From positions 310,001 to 374,000 of the forward strand of contig NZ_JAIPME010000002.1 in assembly GCF_019957155.1 (NCBI RefSeq): 64,000 nucleotides of DNA, given 5' to 3'. This DNA is from Anaerococcus murdochii. GTDB taxonomy: Bacteria > Bacillota > Clostridia > Tissierellales > Peptoniphilaceae. The notes beneath the pieces are model-generated. The model was not told the origin of the DNA, made no database searches, and was given only the letters and a program-made list of their open reading frames with translations. Both the position numbers and the translations under genes were made by a program. Below are positions 26,930 to 34,300 of this stretch, one piece after another (position 1 is the stretch's first letter; each line of letters starts with the position of its first letter).

Positions 26930-29260
26930 TCATTTGTTATCTATTAATCTGCTTCTTAGGTTCAAGGATTGAAGATATCTTATAAATATTGGAGTATAAA
27001 CTTTTTGTGATGATTTTTTCTTTGATGGTTGGGAGTTTTCCTTCTTGTCTTTTTTCTTTTCGTCTTCTTTTTTATCTACTTTTTCGTCTGTTTTCTTGTC
27101 GGTTTTTTCATTGGTTTCTCCAGCCTTGGTTGGGTCCTTAGCTTCATTTTTGTTATCTATTTCAATAACACTTTTAGCGTCTGTTTTTCCATCAACTTTG
27201 GCTTTATCATCTGGCTTGGATGCTTTGTCATCCTTGGCCTTTTCATCAGTTTTTGTCTCGTCTTTTAGATTTATTTCTTCTTTTGTTTTAGAATCTTCTT
27301 CCTTGTTTGTTTTTTCTTCTAAGTTCTTTTCGTCCTTAGCCTTGTTTGGATCTTCTTTTTGATCTCCAGGCTTTTGGTCGGCTTTTGCATCATCTTTTTC
27401 GCCTATTGTCACTGTTTGGACTTTCTTAATGGCTTCATTTAGCTTCTTTTGTAAGTTCTTAGAGAAATTCCTTTCGCTTTCTAGCGGAGAATCTTTTGTT
27501 ATGTCTGAGATTATTGATAATGGTGTAAGTTTGCCCAGATTTAGGACTACCTTATCTCCTCCTCGGCCCACAATTGGATCAGAATCATTATCTACTAGGA
27601 TTATTTCATCTAGTTCTATAAGTTGTTGATTTGCCTTTGTGCCTAGGGCCTCAGCTTCTTTAACAAGTTGAGCTATTCTCTTGTATTCTTCTTTGGCTGC
27701 TTCTGGATCACTTGCTTCAAGGGCTGCCAGACTATCTAGTTCATAGTCTAGGAGTGCTTGCTGGATGAGCTCATAGATGTCTGATGTGACTTCCCTGAGT
27801 TCTTCAGTAAGTGCCTTGATTTCTCTATTTTCTTTTTCTATTTCTGCATTAATCTCTACTACAGATTTTTTCTTTTCTTCTGGCTTTTTATTTATTGGCA
27901 TAAGTGAATTTTGGATTTGCGCCAATGGCGAAGCCATAATAGCTCCATCATCCATCAAGCCTTTAAGTTTTGCATTTTGCTTGCTGATGGCTTGGGATAA
28001 GCTCATCATTTCAAGAGTTTCTGGGTCTATATTTGGATATAGCTTTCTAAGAGAAGCTTTTTCCGTTTGGATAAGTTTTTCCATATTTGGACTTAAGACC
28101 CTGTTTTGGTTTCCCTTCTTATTTATTAGGCTCGCTAGGGAAACTTCTGCCTTGCCTTCTTGTGTGAAATCTAGGTCAAAGGCTGTGATTTCGGCATCCT
28201 CGATAGGATTTGTTGTGTCTGTTTTTTCTCTTAGGTCAAATCTTAATAAGGAATTTGCTGGAATAGAGAAATTTGCTGGATTGTCTATTTCTACCTGTTT
28301 TGCTTCCTGGGTGTTTGGATCGACATAAGTCGCCAGTAGTTTATATGGACCATAATCAAGTTGGCTTAGGTCCAAATAATCTGTAAGATTTTTCTCCTCG
28401 TCTGTGTCGTTTAGGAGGATTTTTGTAAATGGAAGACTTGCAAAAGGATTTTCCTTAGTTTGGTCCAAATAGGTCGCTTCCCTATTTTCCCCATCCCTTG
28501 CTATAGCGAAACCCTTGTCTTGGTCTTTTTCAACCTTAGCATCAAGCTTGCCAAAAGTAGTTTTGCCCTTGCTTGTAACTGCGTAATATAGGGTATAATC
28601 GCCAGCTTGGTCTTCTTCCCCAAGATTTACTTGGGCATCGACAATGCATTTATCTTTTATTTGGGTATTAATCCTAAAACCATAAACGCCATTACCTGCG
28701 ATTTGTTTGCAAGATTCTGCCATTTCTTGACCTGCTTGGATAGCTTTTCCATCAGCTATAAAATTATTTAGGTCAAATTTTTTAACCTTGCCATCTTTTA
28801 GGGCAAATATAGAAATTGTGTAGTCTTCTGCTGTATTTCTTCCTTTTATTTCAAAGGTGTAAGAAAGCTTTCCAGCATTTTCTCCTATAAATTCTACGGG
28901 ATGAGTCTCTACTTGAGGCTTATCTTCAATTTCTTTGCCTTTCTGACTTATGTAATTTATATTCGATTTAAAATCTAGTTGAGCTTTGTATTTAGTGTTT
29001 ACAATAGTCTGTGAATTACTTACCGGCTGTGTTTGTGGATTGTTTGCCGATTTAACTTCTATTATATTTGTCGGATTTTGTTCTTGACGCCTATCTTCCA
29101 TGTTGACTTCATCACCACTTATAAGTTCAGTGTCTGCCTTTTCTGTTAGGCTATCAACAGGGGTAAGATTCATCTCATCAGCATTAGCATTTAGAGGAAA
29201 AGCTAAAGCTATGGCTAGAGAAAGGAGTCCATATCCAAGATTGTTTTTTCTGATTTTCAT
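26930..29260 (-). CDS. Secreted Lys/Asp/Glu-rich protein of unknown function
   Basis: A 776-residue protein with a signal peptide ending near residue 27 (NANADE). Residues about 60-250 look like extracellular beta domains; one holds two Cys (ESCKQIAG and KDKCIVD) that could form a disulfide. Residues 250-420 and a helical, possibly coiled-coil part (about 450-560) follow. The last 150 residues before the end are extremely rich in Lys, Asp, Glu and Thr. There is no LPXTG-like motif and no C-terminal membrane helix. It ends with a short mixed hydrophobic/basic segment (IFIRYLQSLNLRSRL), so it is either released or held by charge or by that segment. The start has GGAGG 5 nt upstream. I do not recognise the family. 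Confidence 0.8.
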   Translation of the reverse strand: MKIRKNNLGYGLLSLAIALAFPLNANADEMNLTPVDSLTEKADTELISGDEVNMEDRRQEQNPTNIIEVKSANNPQTQPVSNSQTIVNTKYKAQLDFKSNINYISQKGKEIEDKPQVETHPVEFIGENAGKLSYTFEIKGRNTAEDYTISIFALKDGKVKKFDLNNFIADGKAIQAGQEMAESCKQIAGNGVYGFRINTQIKDKCIVDAQVNLGEEDQAGDYTLYYAVTSKGKTTFGKLDAKVEKDQDKGFAIARDGENREATYLDQTKENPFASLPFTKILLNDTDEEKNLTDYLDLSQLDYGPYKLLATYVDPNTQEAKQVEIDNPANFSIPANSLLRFDLREKTDTTNPIEDAEITAFDLDFTQEGKAEVSLASLINKKGNQNRVLSPNMEKLIQTEKASLRKLYPNIDPETLEMMSLSQAISKQNAKLKGLMDDGAIMASPLAQIQNSLMPINKKPEEKKKSVVEINAEIEKENREIKALTEELREVTSDIYELIQQALLDYELDSLAALEASDPEAAKEEYKRIAQLVKEAEALGTKANQQLIELDEIILVDNDSDPIVGRGGDKVVLNLGKLTPLSIISDITKDSPLESERNFSKNLQKKLNEAIKKVQTVTIGEKDDAKADQKPGDQKEDPNKAKDEKNLEEKTNKEEDSKTKEEINLKDETKTDEKAKDDKASKPDDKAKVDGKTDAKSVIEIDNKNEAKDPTKAGETNEKTDKKTDEKVDKKEDEKKKDKKENSQPSKKKSSQKVYTPIFIRYLQSLNLRSRLIDNK

Positions 29261-29280
29261 AGTTTCCTCCGCTTACCTAT

Positions 29281-29308
29281 ATTTTATCACATTTCAATTT
29301 ATTTACAA
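29281..29308 (-). promoter_or_regulatory. Promoter of the 776-residue protein gene
   Basis: Minus strand TTGTAA, 16 bp, TAAAAT, about 20 bp upstream of the start codon. Plausible sigma-A type; the -35 is two bases from consensus. Confidence 0.5.
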
Positions 29309-29360
29309 TAACTATTTTATATTTGTTATTTATTAATGATTATTTCTAAAAAAATCTTAG

Positions 29361-30041
29361 TTATTTCATATACTTGCTTGCTTCCCTAATGGTTAGAGGG
29401 GCTAAGGCCTTTGATTCTTCATCCAAAAAAGAACCAACCCAGGCCGGATTAGTTTTGGAATATTCTCTCAGGGCCCAGCCTATGGCCTTGTCTATAAAAA
29501 ACTTTTCGTCCTTGTCCTTAACAGGGATTTCTAGATTAATTTTTATAATTTTTGCCAAAAGGTCAGTATCAGTTTTATCTTTGTATCTTCTTTGGTGGCC
29601 AATAGCGATTCGCCTGAGCCAAAAATTGTCACTTTGGGCAAGATCTAGTATTTTTTCTTCAAATTCCTTGTTGCCATGACCAAGCCCACCTATTATGGAA
29701 TCGATATTGTCGATAGTATCCCACCATGGGCGGATTTGAGCAAGATCTACTAGGTTTTCAAAATCACCTATTGTCAAAAGATGGCTTTGGGCCTTCAAAA
29801 GATCGAGGCCAAGGTAGTTTATTTCCCTATATTTATTTGAAAAAAGGCCGGTCAAAAGTGTCCGGTCAATGGATTTCGCTTTTTTACCTTCCTTTATATA
29901 GGCCTTTGATAAATCTCGCCTGAGCCCTGCAGGCAGCCCATAAAAATCAAATTTATTTCTCATATAGGCTGCCATCTTTTTTGCCCTTTCTGGGTCTGCA
30001 TGGCTTTTATAAATATTTTCTATTTCATTTATGGTAAACAT
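29361..30041 (-). CDS. DNA alkylation repair protein, AlkD-like
   Basis: A 226-residue HEAT-like repeat DNA glycosylase family member, expected to remove bulky or cationic alkylated bases such as 3- and 7-methylpurines from DNA. Family marks are WWDTIDNIDS, a NFWLRRIAIGHQ strand-helix and the near-diagnostic FFIDKAIGWALREYSKTNP followed by W-V-F. Length is typical. The ATG follows the stop codon of the upstream gene by one base and has no clear ribosome binding site, so translation is probably coupled to the preceding 258-residue protein. No functional link between the two is known to me. Confidence 0.92.
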   Translation of the reverse strand: MFTINEIENIYKSHADPERAKKMAAYMRNKFDFYGLPAGLRRDLSKAYIKEGKKAKSIDRTLLTGLFSNKYREINYLGLDLLKAQSHLLTIGDFENLVDLAQIRPWWDTIDNIDSIIGGLGHGNKEFEEKILDLAQSDNFWLRRIAIGHQRRYKDKTDTDLLAKIIKINLEIPVKDKDEKFFIDKAIGWALREYSKTNPAWVGSFLDEESKALAPLTIREASKYMK

Positions 30042-30042
30042 T

Positions 30043-30819
30043 TTAGAAATTTTCTAGTCTGATATAGCCGGTTGGACCATAAATCGCCCAGTTTGTTGAC
30101 CTTAGAAGGTCTGCACCGAAAACAACTTGGATGTCAGCTCCCTCAAGGGCAGGCTCAATTTGTGGTGAAGCAAGCCTTACTTCCTTATTATCATTTGTGA
30201 AAATAAAGCGACTGAGGTTTGTAATGTCATCAAGGGATTCACCAAGCATGGTGAGTGTCTCTTTTACTTCATTATCAGAGTCAATCGCCTCTTTGGCTAG
30301 GCTTGGTGAAAGTATGGTCACTGGCCTAGATGTGTCGATAGCTGCCTTTATAATCCTATCTATGAAACCGATGTTTATGATTGGTTGGTTGGTTTTCTCC
30401 TTATTAGGTTCCATAAAATCTGAAGTTTGAACTTCAAAACGGCCTTCTTTTGGATTGGCCCTCCAAGCAAATTGGGAAATCACATTCCAACCTAGGACCA
30501 TATCGCAATCGTTGGTATTACCCATTGGATCAGTGCCAAGGTCAAAAGTAGAATCTTTTGCAACAAGAACAGGAACCTTATTCAATTTAAGCCCACCGAT
30601 TAATAATTCAGAAAGAAAAGCCCTCTTGTAGGTCTTTTTGTCATCTATGTAATCCTTATCTAAATAGTCTATATCAAGGTCTGCCGCAAGGGATTCCTTG
30701 ATCATAGTATTGCCCCTGGTATTAAACATGGCAATAAGGTTCTTGCCATTCGAACCAAGACCAAGGTAAATAAAATTTAAAAATGTATTGTCAGCAACTG
30801 GAACTAAAGAAAAATCCAT
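30043..30819 (-). CDS. Possible retropepsin-fold protein, function unknown
   Basis: A 258-residue protein from the ATG at 30819, chosen because AAGGAG lies 5 nt upstream; the frame is open for 18 more codons without a better site. The pattern 'MFNTRGNTMIKESLAADLDI' followed about 60 residues later by 'MVLGWNVISQFAW' resembles the two marks of retroviral-type aspartic proteases (DTGAxxxxIxxxLAxxLxI and the ILGxDxLxxF segment). The expected catalytic Asp is replaced by Asn and the motif has an extra Arg, so catalysis is doubtful. An extended -10 (TGGTATAAT, 30851-30859) lies upstream. It forms a pair with the AlkD-like gene. The assignment is tentative. Confidence 0.55.
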   Translation of the reverse strand: MDFSLVPVADNTFLNFIYLGLGSNGKNLIAMFNTRGNTMIKESLAADLDIDYLDKDYIDDKKTYKRAFLSELLIGGLKLNKVPVLVAKDSTFDLGTDPMGNTNDCDMVLGWNVISQFAWRANPKEGRFEVQTSDFMEPNKEKTNQPIINIGFIDRIIKAAIDTSRPVTILSPSLAKEAIDSDNEVKETLTMLGESLDDITNLSRFIFTNDNKEVRLASPQIEPALEGADIQVVFGADLLRSTNWAIYGPTGYIRLENF

Positions 30820-30850
30820 ATAAACTCCTTTTTTTCTTTTTATTTCTTTT

Positions 30851-30859
30851 ATTATACCA
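30851..30859 (-). promoter_or_regulatory. Extended -10 promoter for the 258-residue protein / AlkD pair
   Basis: Minus strand TGGTATAAT, about 32 nt before the start codon. Upstream at 30886-30900 is the perfect dyad TTAATCC-A-GGATTAA, with a similar AATCC...GATTAA site near 30917-30928; these could be operators. Confidence 0.5.
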
Positions 30860-30933
30860 CAATATTTTTTCACTAGGTGAGTCTATTAATCCAGGATTAA
30901 CATCTTTTTTTCTTCAATCCGAGATTAATGGTA

Positions 30934-31074
30934 GTAAAAACTTTTAAATAAAAGTTTTTACGGTTTTCAAAATTTCTCAAGGTGCAAAGCACCGTAGTAG
31001 AAATTTATGAAAAACCTTATGTAATTTTTTAGGACCGATGCGACGAATAGGAGCATTGGTTCTAAAAAGATTAC
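30934..31074 (+). other. Three consecutive long hairpins of unknown function
   Basis: Back-to-back stems: GTAAAAACTTT/AAAGTTTTTAC (30934-30961); GGTTTTCA+AAATTTCT+GGTGC with GCACC+AGAAATTT+TGAAAAACC (30962-31016); and a stem of about 21 bp (31021-31041 with 31053-31074) whose AGGACCGATGC pairs with GCATTGGTTCT through two wobbles. No open frame covers them. They precede the GC-rich element and its terminator on the same strand. Confidence 0.6.
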
Positions 31075-31109
31075 GTACCTTTTTATATTTTTTCATTCAT
31101 TAATGCGAA

Positions 31110-31245
31110 CTCTCCGTAAAAAGGAGGGGCGTAGGGGGCTTTCCGCATGCCCCCTCATGCCCCTCCTTAAACCTCCCCATTACACCCCTAGGCGGCCCCT
31201 AAGGCGGGGAGCATGAGCAGTGGATTTCCTTCGGAAATCTTTTTT
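31110..31245 (+). ncRNA. GC-rich structured element with terminator, copy 1
   Basis: A closing helix CTCTCCG/CGGGGAG (31110-31116, 31205-31211) encloses a long hairpin AAGGAGGGGC/GCCCCTCCTT with inner AGGGGGC/GCCCCCT and loop TTTCCGCAT. Eleven nt further on lies an intrinsic terminator, GATTTCC-TTC-GGAAATC plus TTTTTT (31223-31245). A homologous element with different stem sequences but the same loop (TTCCGCA), the same CTCCGTAA start and the same ACACCCC block lies on the minus strand at 31731-31836. The family is not one I recognise. It may be a small RNA or a mobile palindromic element. Confidence 0.6.
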
Positions 31246-31288
31246 AATAAGGTTCCCATCTTCGTTTTAGAATTACTATCTACTTACT

Positions 31289-31432
31289 TTTTAAAATCCC
31301 AAGCCTCCTAAAAATTGCAATCTCGTCTGACTTGTGCTTTTTATTTGAAAATTAGTTCACAGTAGCCATTATGTTTTTTATTTGTAAAAAGCTGTCAGTG
31401 CAATTTTCTTGACGGATGCTTGGGATTTTAAA
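31289..31432. repeat. Long imperfect palindrome A
   Basis: Nested inverted repeats TTAAAATCCCAAGC/GCTTGGGATTTTAA (14 bp, perfect), AAAATTGCA/TGCAATTTT (9 bp) and CTGAC/GTCAG enclose an AT-rich centre. No gene is present. Confidence 0.65.
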
Positions 31433-31544
31433 ATTCTCGACTTTAAGACTTTTAATCTCTTCGTATAAGAAAGATAAAACTCATTTAGCAAAGTTTGGCG
31501 AAAGCCAAACGAGCCAGGCGAGTTCTGAAAATTCGAGACCAATT

Positions 31545-31661
31545 CTCCCATCTATCGAGTAAATATTTCTAATAGAAAGCTCCGTTAAGAAAACTGATTG
31601 TTTGAGCGTTAGCGAGTTATCAGTTTTTAGGGGCTTGAATATTAGAAATCAGTGGGGAGAT
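31545..31661. repeat. Long imperfect palindrome B
   Basis: Nested inverted repeats CTCCCA/TGGGGAG, ATTTCTAATA/TATTAGAAAT (10 bp, perfect) and AAAACTGAT/ATCAGTTTT (9 bp, perfect). The hairpin AGTTTGGC-GAAA-GCCAAAC lies just before it near 31490. No gene is present. Confidence 0.65.
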
Positions 31662-31698
31662 ACGTAATCTTATACAAGGTAATTCTCTCTACATAAAA

Positions 31699-31836
31699 AA
31701 GCTTGCCGAAAAGGCAAGCTTCTACTTTCGCACTCCGCTTTAGGAGCCGCTCGGGGGTGTAGCGGTAAGGGGGCCTGGGGGAACCCAGTGAGGGACCCTG
31801 CGGAAGGTCCCTTGGGGTTCCCCCAGTTACGGAGTG
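31699..31836 (-). ncRNA. GC-rich structured element with terminator, copy 2
   Basis: Read on the minus strand: a closing helix CACTCCG/CGGAGTG, a long hairpin CTGGGGGAACCC/GGGTTCCCCCAG with inner AGGGACC/GGTCCCT and loop TTCCGCA, a small hairpin CCGCT/AGCGG, then the terminator AAGCTTGCC-TTTTC-GGCAAGCTT plus TTTTTT (31721-31699). Compared with copy 1 at 31110-31245 the stems are rewritten while the loop and flanking single strands are kept. This is the pattern expected of a conserved RNA or DNA fold. Confidence 0.6.
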
Positions 31837-31969
31837 GTTATGTCAATGACCTAGAATTTTTATAAGATAATATTAATTAAATTCTTTGAATATTCTAGTC
31901 TTGTATTCATAAGATCCCTCGTCAGTCGCTTCGCTCCTTCTGTCGGGACGGCGCTGGGTTGTCTTATGG

Positions 31970-32021
31970 AATAATAACTTGTCTTGGACAAGAAAAATAA
32001 TAACTTATCTTGGATAAGAAA
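31970..32021 (+). repeat. Two tandem 26-bp dyads upstream of the uracil permease
   Basis: Copies at 31970-31995 and 31996-32021 read AATAATAACTTGTCTTGGAC... and AATAATAACTTATCTTGGAT.... The dyad arms (CTTGTC/GACAAG and CTTATC/GATAAG) differ by a compensated pair. They end 6 bp before the -35 element, where an activator or repressor could bind. Confidence 0.6.
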
Positions 32022-32027
32022 ACCTCT

Positions 32028-32055
32028 TTGACACTGGTAATTTTGAAGGTATAGT
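32028..32055 (+). promoter_or_regulatory. Promoter of the uracil permease gene
   Basis: TTGACA, 16 bp, TATAGT, ending about 36 bp before the chosen ATG. The -35 is consensus. Confidence 0.75.
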
Positions 32056-32091
32056 TTAGGAAGTTTAGGATAAAAAAAGAAAGGAATGTTT

Positions 32092-33357
32092 ATGAATTCA
32101 GAAAAGAAAATCTATCACATTGATGAAAAGGTTCCAGCTAAGCTACTTTTGCCTCTTTCTTTGCAACATACTTTTGCAATGTTTGGAGCATCTGTTTTAG
32201 TCCCTATTTTATTTCAAATTAATCCAGGTATTGTTCTTTTAATGAACGGGATTGGTACCTTATTATTCATCTTAATAACAAAAGGCAAGGCACCGGCTTA
32301 TTTGGGTTCTTCATTTGCATTTTTGGCTCCAGGAACAGCTATCATTGCAAAACAAGGATTTGAATATGCGCAAGGTGCCTTTGTTGTAGTCGGAATTTTA
32401 GGTTGTATCATGGCCTATATTATCTACAAATTTGGCACAAGTTGGATTGACGTTGTCCTTCCACCAGCTGCCATGGGTGCAGTTGTGGCCCTAATCGGTT
32501 TTGAGCTTGCGGGCAACACCGTCACAGGCGGAGCAATCGGCGCAAACCTCATGACAGATACAGCCCAAGCCAAGGACTTCATAGTTTTTGGAATTACCCT
32601 TCTCACAGCCATCATAGGATCTGTTGCCTTTAAGGGATTTTTCTCAACAATCCCAATTCTAATTGCAATCGTGGTTGGCTATATTTCAGCAATATTTTTT
32701 GACATGGTTGATTTCACACCAGTTTTGGAAGCGAAACTTTTTACCATGCCAAACTTCCACATGGCAAAGTTTAGCTTAAATGCAATTTTAGCCATGCTCC
32801 CAGTCCTCCTTGTTATCACAAGCGAACATATTTCCCACCAGGTTGTTACATCAAATATTGTAAATAGGGACCTACTCACAGAGCCAGGCCTCCACAGGTC
32901 AATCTTTGCCGACAACTTCTCTACAGCCCTATCAGGTCTTGTTGGAGGCGTGCCAACAACAACCTACGGCGAAAACATCGGCGTTATGGCTATTACTGGC
33001 GTTTACTCAGTCCAGGTTATTGGAGGAGCTGCCGTTGTATCAATCATCATGGCCTTCTTTGGCCCACTTGCAGCCTTCATCTCAACCATACCAGGTAATG
33101 TAATCGGCGGGGTAACCTTCCTTCTATACGGTATGATCGGAACTAGCGGCATCAGGCTTTTGGTAGACGAAAAAGTCGACTACTCAAAATCAATGAACCT
33201 AGTTTTGACATCAGTAATCTTCATTGCAGGTCTATCAGGCCTAAAAATTCAATTTGCTTCTATAGAGCTATCAGGCATGGTCCTCGCATCTGTAGTAGCA
33301 GTAATCCTATCAGCCTTTATGACAATTTTGAAGAAATTTAATCTTACAAATGAATAA
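32092..33357 (+). CDS. Uracil/xanthine permease family (NCS2) transporter
   Basis: A 421-residue polytopic membrane protein of the nucleobase-cation symporter 2 family, probably uracil:proton symport. The N-terminal LPLSLQHTFAMFGASVLVP is the classic family signature. PAYLGSSFAFLAP is the substrate-site segment, and TTYGENIGVMAITGVYS contains the conserved Glu/Asn region of UraA-type proteins. About 12-14 hydrophobic segments are visible. I start at the second ATG (32092) because AAAGGA would abut the first ATG at 32086 but is well spaced for this one. It is single-gene with its own promoter and terminator. I see no PyrR-type leader attenuator. Specificity (uracil versus xanthine) is inferred from overall resemblance. 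Confidence 0.88.
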   Translation: MNSEKKIYHIDEKVPAKLLLPLSLQHTFAMFGASVLVPILFQINPGIVLLMNGIGTLLFILITKGKAPAYLGSSFAFLAPGTAIIAKQGFEYAQGAFVVVGILGCIMAYIIYKFGTSWIDVVLPPAAMGAVVALIGFELAGNTVTGGAIGANLMTDTAQAKDFIVFGITLLTAIIGSVAFKGFFSTIPILIAIVVGYISAIFFDMVDFTPVLEAKLFTMPNFHMAKFSLNAILAMLPVLLVITSEHISHQVVTSNIVNRDLLTEPGLHRSIFADNFSTALSGLVGGVPTTTYGENIGVMAITGVYSVQVIGGAAVVSIIMAFFGPLAAFISTIPGNVIGGVTFLLYGMIGTSGIRLLVDEKVDYSKSMNLVLTSVIFIAGLSGLKIQFASIELSGMVLASVVAVILSAFMTILKKFNLTNE

Positions 33358-33383
33358 AAAAAGGCCCCTGTGGGGCTTTTTTT
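33357..33383 (+). terminator. Terminator of the uracil permease gene
   Basis: GCCCC-TGT-GGGGC flanked by a run of A and seven T, directly after the stop codon. Confidence 0.9.
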
Positions 33384-33457
33384 GCTATTAGAAAAATCTT
33401 AGTTTTCTAATTAAGGATAAATTAATGAAAAACTAAGTAAAAATATAGGCATAAAAT

Positions 33458-33508
33458 AAAAATAAGCGGAATCCTAATCTCCTATATAGACTAGGTTCCG
33501 CTTATTTT
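33458..33508. terminator. Terminator of the larA-aquaglyceroporin operon (probably bidirectional)
   Basis: AATAAGCGGAA...CCTA pairs with TAGG...TTCCGCTTATT around a loop of about 15 nt, with T-rich tails on both strands. It lies about 70 bp downstream of the minus-strand aquaglyceroporin gene. Confidence 0.7.
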
Positions 33509-33576
33509 TTATTATTAAATTTCTAAACCATTTATGCCAAAGTCTTGGCTTTTATCTCTTAATAAAATTCTTTTTC

Positions 33577-34284
33577 CTAAAAACCTAGATAAAACCTTGC
33601 AAATAAAGCAGCCGCAATAGCTCCAAAATATGGAGCAAGACCTGGAATCATCAAACCATATTGCCAATCATTATCTGTTTTGTTTTTGATTGGTAAAAGG
33701 CTATAAGCAAGTCTTGGACCTAGGTCTCTGGCTGGATTCATAGCAAATCCTGTAGGACCACCTAGGGCCATACCGATTGCCCATACTAATAAGCCCACAC
33801 CTATTGGCACAAAATCTGGTTGGTTTTTTACAAGACCTAATATTGATGATAAGAAGATAAAGGTTGCAAAAAACTCTACAAAGAAGTTTCTAGGAAGGTT
33901 TCTAAATATAGGGTTTGTTGAAAATATATTTCTTACCTTTACTGGGTCGACGTCTAGGGATGAATCAAATTGATCTTTGTATAGGACGTAGCAAATCAAA
34001 GCTCCAAAACATGCTCCCAAACATTCAACTATAACATATGGTATAAAATAAGTCCAAGGAATAAGGCCTAGGATTGCTTGGCAAAACGCCATAGCTGGGT
34101 TAATACATACGTCACCAAATATTACCAAAACTATGGTAATACCAAAGCCCCATGTTGTAATTGCAAATAAATGGCCTGAGCCTTGGTATTTAGTCTTGTT
34201 AAGTACCTCATCACAATGAACGCCCACACCAAAAATAATCATAAGGGCAGTTCCTAAAAATTCTGCTATTAATTTTGAAATCAT
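33577..34284 (-). CDS. Aquaglyceroporin (MIP family), likely lactic acid/glycerol channel
   Basis: A 235-residue membrane channel with six helices and two half-helix NPA boxes: INPAMAF near residue 62 and MNPARDLGPRL near residue 190. Asp after the second NPAR is the mark of the glycerol-facilitator branch. It follows larA by 16 bp on the same strand with AAGGAG before its ATG, so the two form an operon. In Lactobacillus plantarum the lar operon contains a GlpF-type channel (LarD) that carries lactic acid. By that precedent this protein probably moves lactic acid; glycerol transport is the alternative. Confidence 0.9.
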   Translation of the reverse strand: MISKLIAEFLGTALMIIFGVGVHCDEVLNKTKYQGSGHLFAITTWGFGITIVLVIFGDVCINPAMAFCQAILGLIPWTYFIPYVIVECLGACFGALICYVLYKDQFDSSLDVDPVKVRNIFSTNPIFRNLPRNFFVEFFATFIFLSSILGLVKNQPDFVPIGVGLLVWAIGMALGGPTGFAMNPARDLGPRLAYSLLPIKNKTDNDWQYGLMIPGLAPYFGAIAAALFARFYLGF

Positions 34285-34300
34285 ATTCGCTCCTTATCTA

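Noticed and set aside
31110..31836. tRNA, SRP RNA, 6S RNA or RNase P RNA in the GC-rich elements
   Set aside because: None of their conserved sequence marks is visible; the folds are simple paired hairpins with a TTCCGCA loop.
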